DNA from: DASQPA01 sp963756455
Lineage (GTDB): Bacteria; Acidobacteriota; Thermoanaerobaculia; Multivoradales; UBA5704
Length of the DNA: 64,000 nucleotides
Assembly: GCA_963756455.1 (NCBI GenBank)
Contig: CAVWNC010000003.1
Coordinates: 2,480,001-2,544,000 of the forward strand
Reading direction: 5' to 3'
Numbering within the stretch: the first letter of the stretch is position 1; the number at the start of each line of letters is the position of its first letter. The notes below the pieces were generated by a model. The model did no database searches. It had not been told where the DNA came from and saw only the letters and a program-made list of their open reading frames with translations. This document shows, piece by piece, positions 11,001-16,996 of this stretch. Position numbers and translations under genes: made by a program.

Positions 11001-11548
11001 TGCAGGCGGCTCCGGGAGCGACGGTCTCCGGCACGAAGACCGTCGCGGGAACCTTCACCGTGGGCGGCACGGTCACCTACACGATCACACTGACGAACAG
11101 CGGCACCGGAGCGCAGGCGGACAATCCGGGCAACGAGCTGACGGACGTCCTGCCGTCTCAGCTTGCCCTGGTCTCCGCGACGGCGACGAGCGGCGTCGCC
11201 GCGGCCAACACAGGCACCAACACCGTCATCTGGAACGGCGCCATCCCGGCGGGCGGCACGGTGACGATCACCATCAACGCCACGATCCTGCCCACCGCCG
11301 CCGGCACGACGGTCTCGAACCAGGGCACGATCGCCTACGACGGGGACGGCAACGGCACCAACGAGGCGACGGCGCAGACCGACGATCCGACGACGCCGGG
11401 AAGCGGGAATCCCACCGCGTTCGAGGTCGGCGGACCTGCGCCCCCACCGATCCCCACTCTTTCCCCTCTCGGCCTGCTGTTGCTGGCCGTGGTCCTCTCC
11501 GGCCTTGCCCTCGCGATGCTGAAGCGCAGGCAGCGGGAAGAGAGGTAA
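5057..11548 (+). CDS. Giant secreted DUF11-repeat protein with IPTL-CTERM anchor
   Basis: Predicted surface or exported protein of 2163 residues. The start is the ATG at 5057, which begins a clear signal peptide (MKTKLAIAAALLVTLLG then AEAQA); a longer in-frame start at 5009 would bury it. After a beta-rich N-terminal part comes a fibronectin type III-like domain (about residues 262–345), then a long Ser/Thr/Asn/Gly-rich beta-helix-like stretch. Seven tandem 128-residue DUF11 domains follow (about 1091–1986), then one diverged DUF11 domain. The C-terminus is a sorting signal: IPTLSPLG, a hydrophobic helix, then KRRQREER, the IPTL-CTERM pattern processed by an exosortase-like system. The function is unknown; adhesion or a surface layer is plausible for such architectures. 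Paired cysteines recur in each DUF11 unit. Confidence 0.9.
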   Translation: MKTKLAIAAALLVTLLGVSKAEAQANAANYAFTTTVTGSLTDMSSGTTTLVPADQDDVASAVTLLGFDFYFMGVRQDRFSVNSNGSLRFGATAISTTLYDPLAQAGQSLITAYGADQRTHAGDGKVHFKVTGVAPNRVATIEWLNMQADFNAGGTADLTYQVRLSETTGTIQFAYGSMSMSANGAADPNSQSPQFGFSSNNAVGTVGSITAAQSGTPAPSFSGASATPVNNTYVAGPIPVLTSAADGSRRTFLLTPPVVNPPGGPLTFTGVSATGMTLNWTDSSNEVGYAIYVSTDNVNFSFLSTAAQNATSFTATGLFGATTYFWRVYAVTEGSTAFITGSQTTSTPTPNTSLGSGLWSAPGTWSTGIVPTSNDAVTVAAGTTVTIDTAAVAYSVSVAGTLQFEQTTARTLAVATDVTVQGGGTLQSNPAGTQTGHNLSLGGNLTNNGTLDFSTNADTAGAILTFTGATNTTFSGTGATTDIRQITVNKGTTPAAIVEITTTNFTVRGVTTDTVVGGWLVMTNGTLKISGTFAGTSRVFATAGYTIPVSFGFWLNNPNYTVAGQAGSATNNGLLRISQGTFNVGTATGNAMGLATGSTAILEGGAVNATGRFGVAAAGNAITYTQTGGTLTVCTIGNASATLGSFDLGTSINSSITMSGGTIVTQLLATAIDYRNQAGGGIAGVTGGTLQLGNAASGAAKNFNLRGVVPNLVITNTSANHTGTMSTTLVNFNNIALNVTINTGATFNTGNTTFLMSGLTMTNNGTLTANGASSNFIWFDLGTGLPQTYTGTGVTTAPITSLSLQNSGGLTLTSTNPVITNRINVFIGGFTNANKLTLGTGGATTGVVQIGNTTTPTAAGTFDAAPTFNLGTGGEILSYLRTAASRVTGPEVNPARSLTNFTYDDNDPTHTLAIGGGDLAVTGTTTLTTGRVVTGANTLSVGSAGTVTRTNGYVDGNFRKTFAAAASKTFEVGTANGYTPVTWNATAGAFPADVTVATVQGADPSFPAGTNEINRYWRLTATGITADLTFSYLDPADIPGTVTEANLHVFRHDPPASFTDLVGTINTAANTATVTGVTSFSDWTLAEVGSDLSITKTDGVTTATPGGSVTYTITASNAGPSANPAAVVADTFPAALTCSTTCTGAAGGTCTAGPSAGNINDTVDLPVGGSVTYTAVCSISPSATGSLSNTATVSGGALADGLAANNSATDTDGLGASADLAITKTDGVTTATAGGSVTYTITASNAGPSNAAGATVADTFPASLTCTWTCVGAGGGTCTASGSGNINGTVNLPAGGSVTYTASCTISAAATGTLSNTATVTAPGGVTDPTPGNNSATDTDTLGASADLAITKTDGVTTATPGGSVTYTITASNAGPSNAAGATVADTFPASLTCTWTCVGAGGGTCTASGSGNINGTVNLPAGGSVTYTASCTISAAATGTLSNTATVTAPAGVTDPTPGNNSATDSDTLGASADLSVTKTDGVTTATPGGSVTYTITASNAGPSNATGATVADTFPASLTCTWTCVGAGGGTCTASGSGNINGTVNLPSGGSVTYTASCTISAAATGTLSNTATVTAPAGVTDPTPGNNSATDSDTLGASADLSVTKTDGVTTATPGGSVTYTITASNAGPSNATGATVADTFPASLTCTWTCVGAGGGTCTASGSGNINGTVNLPAGGSVTYTASCTISAAATGTLSNTATVTAPAGVTDPTPGNNSATDSDTLGASADLLITKTDGVTTATPGGSVTYTITASNAGPSNATGATVADTFPASLTCTWTCVGAGGGTCTASGSGNINGSVNLPSGGSVTYTASCTISAAATGTLSNTATVTAPAGVSDPTPGNNSATDTDTLGASADLSITKTDGVTTATAGGSVTYTITASNAGPSNATGATVADTFPASLTCTWTCVGAGGGTCTASGSGNINGSVNLPAGGSVTYTASCTISASATGTLSNTATVTAPAGVADPNPGNNSATDTDTLQAAPGATVSGTKTVAGTFTVGGTVTYTITLTNSGTGAQADNPGNELTDVLPSQLALVSATATSGVAAANTGTNTVIWNGAIPAGGTVTITINATILPTAAGTTVSNQGTIAYDGDGNGTNEATAQTDDPTTPGSGNPTAFEVGGPAPPPIPTLSPLGLLLLAVVLSGLALAMLKRRQREER
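8327..11014 (+). repeat. Seven tandem 384-bp units encoding DUF11 domains
   Basis: Units start at 8327, 8711, 9095, 9479, 9863, 10247 and 10631, exactly 384 bp (128 codons) apart, each at a conserved Asp codon before ITKTDGVTTAT or a close variant. Unit 1 is clearly diverged. Units 2–7 are nearly identical at DNA level, which points to recent expansion or gene conversion. Confidence 0.95.
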
Positions 11549-11639
11549 GCGCGATGGCCCGATGGCCCGAGGATCGGGCCGTCGGGCCACCGTAGGGGCC
11601 GGAAGCGCTGGCGTCGTCTTCACTTCGCTAGTGGTCCGA

Positions 11640-11975
11640 GAATGAACCTCATTGGCGCCGGAATAGACCTAAGAGGGTTGCGGAAAGACCCCATTGGCGG
11701 GTGGATGGTTCTTTTTCCGTCTCTGCCCAGAGCTATACAGGAGCAGAAGCCATCCTTTCAGGGTCGATCGGTTCCTTTGAGGGCGTGGATACCTCCTGTT
11801 GACCTCTGACCGGTTCTTGTTGACCCGCGATAGCCTCCAGTAGGCTCCTGCCAGGTTCTATTGCCATCCTCTTAGCTCTTTGCGCGGCCCTACAGGTTCT
11901 TTTCTTCGCCCAATAGCTTCCTCTCTCCGCCCTTTCTGGTCCTGTCGGCTTCCTCGGGGTGGCTGCAGGGCGGCA
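11640..11975. repeat. Degenerate 21-nt periodic array A (intergenic)
   Basis: The 630-bp gap between the DUF11 gene and the next gene holds about 15 consecutive 21-nt units with strongly diverged sequence. On the plus strand most units carry G-S-Y-Y-C near their start, for example CGGTTCCT, TACCTCCT, CGGTTCTT, AGCCTCCA, AGGTTCTA, AGCTTCCT. The phase holds with about one 1-nt slip near 11870. No convincing gene is seen here. Confidence 0.65.
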
Positions 11976-11991
11976 AAATCCGGCTGATGGT

Positions 11992-12044
11992 CTTCTCCCT
12001 GGGAGCGCCGACGTCCCGCCGGCTTCGATCGACCGCCTACCGTC
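11992..12044. repeat. About 50-bp direct repeat, copy 1
   Basis: The sequence around CTCCCTGGGAGCGC recurs at 12637–12688 in the same orientation with only a few mismatches. The two copies flank the gene at 12182–12607. Confidence 0.7.
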
Positions 12045-12181
12045 CCCATCCCAAGATCTCTTGGAGAGCGAGGGTTTCGTTGTCGATTCGAGGTCGAGGA
12101 CGCTCTCTCGATAGCGCGATGCTAGGATAGGCCCAGGTTATCCACCGACAAGCTCCGCGGGGCACCTGAAGAGGGGAAGGT

Positions 12182-12607
12182 ATGGACGATACCAAGCGTC
12201 GATTACTCTGGCACGCTATGCTCTTGTTCCTGCTCGGTCTCCTCACGGGTTTTGTTCAGCAAAAATTCAATAATCCGCGTATGGGGCTTGCCGCGCACCT
12301 GGAAGGCGTCATGAACGGGACCTTCCTTTTGGCGTTGGGCGCGGTGTGGACGGAGGTGCGATTGCCTCCGCGGCTCAAGGCTGCGGCTTACTGGGGTGCG
12401 CTTTATGGCACCTACGCCAATTGGACGGTGACCACGCTGGCCGCGATCTTCGGTACGGCGGCCCTGTCGCCGATTACGGGCGCGGGCCATAGCGCAAAGC
12501 CCTGGCAGGAGGCCCTCGTGACGCTCGGCTTCACCAGCGTCGGGATTGCCATGGTTGCCTTGTCTGTCCTCGTTCTTTGGGGCCTGCGACGAACTGCGGT
12601 GCCCTGA
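12182..12607 (+). CDS. Hydroxylaminobenzene mutase / styrene-oxide-isomerase-like membrane protein
   Basis: A 141-residue protein with about four membrane helices and no signal cleavage site. Motifs such as LLGLLTGFVQQKFNNPRMGL, HLEGVMNGTFLLALGA and YWGALYGTYANW match what I recall of HabA/HabB hydroxylaminobenzene mutases, which rearrange hydroxylaminobenzene to 2-aminophenol; they are related to styrene oxide isomerase. The ATG start has GGGGAAGG just upstream. A substrate cannot be set from sequence; no nitroreductase or aromatic pathway lies next to it. It sits alone between two direct-repeat copies and is less GC-rich than the core genes, which suggests a mobile cassette. Confidence 0.75.
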   Translation: MDDTKRRLLWHAMLLFLLGLLTGFVQQKFNNPRMGLAAHLEGVMNGTFLLALGAVWTEVRLPPRLKAAAYWGALYGTYANWTVTTLAAIFGTAALSPITGAGHSAKPWQEALVTLGFTSVGIAMVALSVLVLWGLRRTAVP

Positions 12608-12636
12608 CCGCCCTTCTTGCCCTCGCCCCGTGGCTT

Positions 12637-12688
12637 TCTCCCTGGGAGCGCTGGCGTCCCGCCGGCTTCGGTCGACCGCCGGCCGTCA
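12637..12688. repeat. About 50-bp direct repeat, copy 2
   Basis: Second copy of the element at 11992–12044, same orientation. It overlaps the last codon and stop of the minus-strand gene that ends at 12686. Confidence 0.7.
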
Positions 12689-13216
12689 CGTCCCGCACTC
12701 GGGAATGCCCATCTTGGCCAAGATCTCGGGGGCCATCGAGAATTCGACGCCTTGCTCGTGCAGGGCCAAGAGAGTCTGGCGTGAAGCGTCGCTATAGAGA
12801 GTGGCGCCAACGCGATAGATCTTGTGGTTCGTGACGCACGGGAGGTCCGGAGAGTTGACATGGATCACCGCGCCTTCCTGCGCCAGCGGCTTGTCCTGGC
12901 CCGCTCGGCTCACCACGAGAGTGAGTGGAGGAGCCCCCGGCCGCGGATTCTCGAAATCCATGACCGTCACAGCCTGGGTAGGAAACTCCTTCTGCACCTG
13001 GAAGCTCACCACCAGGAACACTCGCGGGCCGGCGACGATGGACATACCGGTCCCGAGAATCTTGAAGTACTCGGGCTCGGTTGGACAAGGGGGAGAAGGA
13101 GCACTGGAAGTGGGCTCGTGGGACAGCACCGGAACGGCCGCCGGGGGCGGGGCCTCGGCGGGCAACCGGCCGGCGCTCAAGAGCAGAACGGCGATGATCC
13201 CCATCGTTCGTCTCAT
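12686..13216 (-). CDS. Secreted hypothetical protein
   Basis: A 176-residue protein with an N-terminal signal peptide (MRRTMGIIAVLLLSAG, cleavage probably near PAEA), a Pro/Ala/Ser linker, then one compact domain with few cysteines. Start support: GGGAGAAGAGAG directly precedes the ATG. I recognise no family; the C-terminal part (TLLALHEQGVEFSMAPEIL) reads as genuine protein and codon use fits a real gene. It converges on the mutase-like gene and diverges from the NACHT gene. Confidence 0.65.
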   Translation of the reverse strand: MRRTMGIIAVLLLSAGRLPAEAPPPAAVPVLSHEPTSSAPSPPCPTEPEYFKILGTGMSIVAGPRVFLVVSFQVQKEFPTQAVTVMDFENPRPGAPPLTLVVSRAGQDKPLAQEGAVIHVNSPDLPCVTNHKIYRVGATLYSDASRQTLLALHEQGVEFSMAPEILAKMGIPECGT

Positions 13217-13365
13217 CTCTCTTCTCCCTGGATATGTCTTGGGTTGATCCTTGAGTGGTCGTTACGGCTGAATCGTTTCAGCGGTGCCGCGGGCAATCCT
13301 GTTTACGGGTGGGAGGAGCGTATCGTTACATCCTCAAGCCAGAGACAGAGTCTCCTCTTCCTCCC

Positions 13366-13422
13366 ACCGTCATCCTGAAGGAGCCTTAGCGACTGAAGGA
13401 TCTGGTGGCGGAAGGTCCGGCC
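13366..13422 (-). repeat. Dispersed TCATCCT...AGGATC element (inverted copy)
   Basis: ACCGTCATCCTGAAGG and GAAGGATCTGG are the reverse complement of the core seen at 16776–16820 and 23050–23095 (AGATCCTTC...AGGATGACGGT). It lies in the gap upstream of the NACHT gene; the rest of that roughly 280-bp gap shows nothing clear. Confidence 0.5.
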
Positions 13423-13579
13423 CCATACTTCTGCGAGGAGGATCGAGTGCGGAGGCCTTCCTGAAGCTGCTACGATGGTGCGAGCCCCTGAGACCTCGCC
13501 ATGGCGACCTTTACGACCGTCTTCCTGAGCTCAACTGCCAAGGCACCTCCAACCCTATCGGGACGCCGTCTACCAGGCC

Positions 13580-16525
13580 GTGGGGAAGATGGCCGGCTAC
13601 CACTGCGTGCGGATGGAGGACTTTGGCCCGCGGGATGGGACGGCGGTTCTAGTCGACGCAAAGGAGGTCGCCGAGTCGGACATCTTCGTCGGCCTGATCG
13701 GCCATCTCCACGGCGGTCACCCCGAGGGAGACGAGCGCTCTTTTACGGAAAGGGAGTACGAGGCGGCGGTCCAGGCCGACAAACCCCGCCTGATGCTCCT
13801 CGCGACGGAGGATTTCCCCGTCCCATTCAACCTACGCGAATCTGACACGGCCTACGAGAGGCAGCGGGAGTTCCGGAAGCGTGTCGGGCGCGAGCGAGTG
13901 GTCGAGTTCTTCAAGGATCCCCAGGTTTTGGCGACGAGCGTCGTTGCCGCTCTCCACCGACTTCACGCGGAAAGCGCCGGCCAAGGCAGGGGCGACGACA
14001 TGCAACGTACCTCGCCTGGTCTCGCCGAGGAGATTCTCCGTACCGCCTACCTCAACCGTCTCCTTGAACAGACGAGATTCCTTTTACTCTCCGGGATCGA
14101 CCCGGCGGTGGCCAGCGAAAAGGACACCCGTCTCCAATTGGGCACGGTCTATACCGCACTTCTGACCCGCTCGCCTCGGGAAGTAAGCGAGCCGGGAAAG
14201 ACGCTAGAGCTAGAGACAGAGAAAGAGCCGCTCCCACTCTCAGCTTTGGAGGTGCTCGACCGGCATGCGCGGCTCGTCCTCCTTGGCGACCCAGGGGGTG
14301 GCAAGAGTACGTTCGTCAACTTCGTGGTCCTTTGTCTGACGGGAGAGGTGCTTGGCCGGTCGGATGCCAACCTGAAGCTCCTCACCTTACCTCTGCCTGA
14401 GGACAATGGGCGCGGTTCGAAGGAGGAATTGACTCCTCAGCAATGGACCCATGGAACGCTCCTCCCAGTTCGGGTCGTGTTGCGTGACTTCGCCGCCCGT
14501 GGGTTGCCGGAGATCGGAGAGAAGGCGGCGGCGCGAAATTTATGGCAGTTCCTCGAGAACGAGTTGATTGAAGCAGGGCTTTCCGACTTCTTCCCGGTGC
14601 TACGGCGGGAACTCCTCTGCGGCCGTGGCATGGTGCTGCTCGACGGCCTGGACGAGGTACCCGAGGCAGAGAAGCGGCGAGAGCAGATCCGGCAGGCAGT
14701 CGAAGACTTCTCGGGTGGGCTTGGGGAGAGCCGGGTTTTACTGACGAGCCGCACCTATGCCTACCAGAATCAAGCCTGGCGGCTGCCAGGTTTCGAGGAG
14801 GCGCTGCTAGCGCCATTCAGCCGTGGGCAAATCGTTCGTTTCGTCGGTAGCTGGTACGAGCAGATGGTGACGTTGGGAAGGTTCCGCGAGGAAGACGCAA
14901 AGGGGCGGGCTCAGCTCCTGCGACAGGCGATCTTCGGTAGCGATCGACTGATGGGCTTGGCCGAGCGACCGCTCCTCCTGACCCTCATGGCGAGCCTCCA
15001 CGCCTGGCGAGGCGGAAGTCTTCCAGAGCGTCGAGAGGAGCTTTATGCGGACGCGGTCGAGCTTCTTTTGAACACCTGGGAGCGCCAGCGGATGACTGTC
15101 GACCGGACGGGGAAGCCCGTGCAACTCCAGCCGAGTCTCGCCGAGTGGCTCCGGGTGGATCGCCAGGAGGTCCGCCAGGTACTGGAGGAACTCGCTTTCG
15201 AGGCCCATGGATCGCAGGAGGATCTTTCGGGTACGGCGGATTTGGAGGAGGGAAAGCTGGTCAGCCGGTTCCTTCACCTGAGCCGCAATCCAGGGGCGGA
15301 TGCGGTGCAGCTCTTGGCCTACCTCCGTGACCGGGCAGGCCTTCTGGTTGAGCGGGGAATGGGGGTCTATACATTTATCCATCGGACGTTCCAGGAATAC
15401 CTCGCGGCTTGCCATCTTACGGGCGGGATCTTCCCAGACGAAGCCGCCCGGCTAGGGCGGGAGGATCCTGGCCGTTGGCGGGAGGTGGTCCTCTTGGCCG
15501 GCGCCAAGGCGGCACGAGGGGCGGTCGCCACCGTCTGGCATCTGGCGGAAGCCCTCTGCTTCCGAGAGCCAGGTGCCCCAGAGGTCGGGCCGGAGGATAA
15601 TTTTGGAGCGCTTCTCGCTGGCCAGGTGTTGTTGGAGTCCGGGGACCCCAGGCGAATGAGCGAAGCGAACAAGATGAAGCTGCAACAGGTTCGGCGCTGG
15701 CTCGTTTACCTGATGCGAGCCGATACTTTTCCGGTCCTCGAGCGGGCGACGGCGGGGCGGGTCTTGGCGGGGCTGGGGGACCCGCGTTTCGATCCGGACC
15801 TCTGGTATTTACCAAAGGAGCCGCTTCTAGGATTCGTCGAGGCTCCAGCGGGGCCGTTTCAAATGGGAGATGACCTCCATGAAGTCGAGGTCCCAACGTT
15901 CTACATCGCCCGCTACCCCGTTACGGTTGCTCAGTTCCATGTTTTCGTGGAAGCTAGCAGCTATGAGCCGGAGGATCGCTCCTGCCTGATAGGGTGGGCG
16001 AACCATCCTGTTCGGCGGGTCTCGCGTAATGACGCTCTGGCCTACTGCAAATGGCTGGGAGAGAGGCTGCGAGAGCGTCAGGCGGATTCCGGGGAGACCG
16101 AAAACGTCTGGGAAGCTTTGGCTGCAGGCGATCTCCATACGTGTCTGCCCTCCGGAGCAGAATGGGAGAAGGCTGCACGGGGAACCGATGGGCGGACCTA
16201 CCCGTGGGGCGAAGAAGCCGATCCCAACAGGGCGAATTTCGCTGAAACCGGCCTGTGGCGATCGAGCGCAGTGGGATGTTTCCCCGCCGGAGCCAGCCCT
16301 TATGGATGCGAAGAGATGAGCGGCAATGTGTTGGAATGGACAACACAGAATCGACAGGTGGACATCCACGTTCCAACTTTACGACCTGGCGTTCTGCGCG
16401 GCGGTTCTTGTCTCAGTAATGCTCAGTCTATCCGTTGTACCTTCAGCAGCTCTTTCCCCCCCGATCGTGGCTACCCTACTATAGGCTTCCGTGTTGTGCT
16501 GTCCCCATTCTGTTCTGATCCCTGA
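13580..16525 (+). CDS. DUF4062–NACHT NTPase–FGE(SUMF1) protein, NLR-like; 5' end frameshifted
   Basis: A large STAND-type ATPase, probably in signalling or phage defence. The N-terminal DUF4062 domain is interrupted: ATG 13501 starts MATFTTVFLSSTAK, then one extra C near 13544 shifts the frame. Removing it yields AKDLQPYRDAVYQAV joined to the frame that opens at 13580, so the intended gene is probably 13501–16525. In the 981-residue open frame, Walker A is GDPGGGKST (about 235), Walker B LLDGLDEVPE (about 352), and sensor-like TSRTYAY follows; next comes a helical region. From about residue 750 a formylglycine-generating-enzyme-like C-type-lectin fold runs to the end (AGPFQMGD, YPVTVAQF, GNVLEWT, VLRGGS, IGFRVVL). 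The FGE active-site cysteine pattern is not evident, so a binding role is more likely than catalysis. Codons are less GC-rich than in neighbours, suggesting transfer. Confidence 0.85.
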   Translation: MGKMAGYHCVRMEDFGPRDGTAVLVDAKEVAESDIFVGLIGHLHGGHPEGDERSFTEREYEAAVQADKPRLMLLATEDFPVPFNLRESDTAYERQREFRKRVGRERVVEFFKDPQVLATSVVAALHRLHAESAGQGRGDDMQRTSPGLAEEILRTAYLNRLLEQTRFLLLSGIDPAVASEKDTRLQLGTVYTALLTRSPREVSEPGKTLELETEKEPLPLSALEVLDRHARLVLLGDPGGGKSTFVNFVVLCLTGEVLGRSDANLKLLTLPLPEDNGRGSKEELTPQQWTHGTLLPVRVVLRDFAARGLPEIGEKAAARNLWQFLENELIEAGLSDFFPVLRRELLCGRGMVLLDGLDEVPEAEKRREQIRQAVEDFSGGLGESRVLLTSRTYAYQNQAWRLPGFEEALLAPFSRGQIVRFVGSWYEQMVTLGRFREEDAKGRAQLLRQAIFGSDRLMGLAERPLLLTLMASLHAWRGGSLPERREELYADAVELLLNTWERQRMTVDRTGKPVQLQPSLAEWLRVDRQEVRQVLEELAFEAHGSQEDLSGTADLEEGKLVSRFLHLSRNPGADAVQLLAYLRDRAGLLVERGMGVYTFIHRTFQEYLAACHLTGGIFPDEAARLGREDPGRWREVVLLAGAKAARGAVATVWHLAEALCFREPGAPEVGPEDNFGALLAGQVLLESGDPRRMSEANKMKLQQVRRWLVYLMRADTFPVLERATAGRVLAGLGDPRFDPDLWYLPKEPLLGFVEAPAGPFQMGDDLHEVEVPTFYIARYPVTVAQFHVFVEASSYEPEDRSCLIGWANHPVRRVSRNDALAYCKWLGERLRERQADSGETENVWEALAAGDLHTCLPSGAEWEKAARGTDGRTYPWGEEADPNRANFAETGLWRSSAVGCFPAGASPYGCEEMSGNVLEWTTQNRQVDIHVPTLRPGVLRGGSCLSNAQSIRCTFSSSFPPDRGYPTIGFRVVLSPFCSDP
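16389..16505 (+). other. Candidate diversity-generating-retroelement variable region
   Basis: The end of the FGE domain follows the pattern of DGR variable proteins: VLRGGS, about 25 highly variable residues, then IGFRVVL. The codons in between nearly all end in T or C (TGT, CTC, AGT, AAT, GCT, TCT, ATC, TTC, AGC, CGT, TAC, CCT), as expected if AAC/AAT template codons were randomised at their adenines, and unlike the G/C-ending codon use of the genome. No reverse transcriptase or template repeat is visible in this window. Confidence 0.4.
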
Positions 16526-16537
16526 AAGTTCTACTTG

Positions 16538-16711
16538 CTATACCTTCGCAGGCTTGACCTCTCTCGGCGTCAGCCGCACCGCTCGCAGGCCACTCGCCGC
16601 CTGCCGTGTCCGGGCCGCGGCCAACATCTTCTCGATGTCATAACCCGCCTCTCGCGCAAGGGCCTCGCGAACGGCGTGGATTTCCTCGATTATCGGATCC
16701 TTGCGGGTCAT
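16538..16711 (-). CDS. 57-residue small protein (orphan, possibly antitoxin-like)
   Basis: Starts MTRKDPIIEEIHAVREALA and ends VRLTPREVKPAKV. The ATG is preceded by GGAG at about 9 nt. The sequence is amphipathic helical with a basic C-terminus. Similar short proteins (KDPI.EE...R..IA.E.GYD) are common in toxin-antitoxin-rich islands of many phyla; I infer the likeness from memory and assign no function. It converges on the NACHT-FGE gene with a 12-bp gap. Confidence 0.6.
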   Translation of the reverse strand: MTRKDPIIEEIHAVREALAREAGYDIEKMLAAARTRQAASGLRAVRLTPREVKPAKV

Positions 16712-16771
16712 GGCAAGAGCTCCTTCACCAAAGCCGGTCGGTGAAATTATCTCTCAGAAATAACGGTACGT

Positions 16772-16990
16772 CGGCCTTCCCCCCGCCCAGATCCTTCGCG
16801 GTGCTCAGGATGACGGTAGGAGAGGTCGGAGTGAGCACAGCGGTATGCGGACGGTAGGAGAGGTCGGAGCGAGTACAGCGGTATGCGGAGGGTAGGAGAG
16901 GTCGAAGCGAGTACAGCGGTATGCGGAGGGTAGGAGAGGTCGAAGCGAATACAGCTGTGCGGGATAAGGATTCATCTGATAGCCGCACCA
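16772..16990 (+). repeat. Dispersed MITE-like element copy with 4x 38-bp tandem repeat
   Basis: The left part (AGATCCTTCGCGG...CTCAGGATGACGG) and right part (CGGGATAAGG...TCTGATAGCCGCAC) match the element at 22928–23152. Between them a 38-bp unit starting GGTAGGAGAGGTCG is tandemly repeated at 16815, 16853, 16891 and 16929. The last unit is partial and diverged. The 285-bp gap holds no gene. Confidence 0.7.
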
Positions 16991-16996
16991 CCCGAC

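Noticed and set aside
3899..11623. 2574-codon open frame on the minus strand
   Set aside because: It is the antisense shadow of rel and of the repeated DUF11 gene; Arg/Gly/Ala-rich periodic composition and no family motifs.
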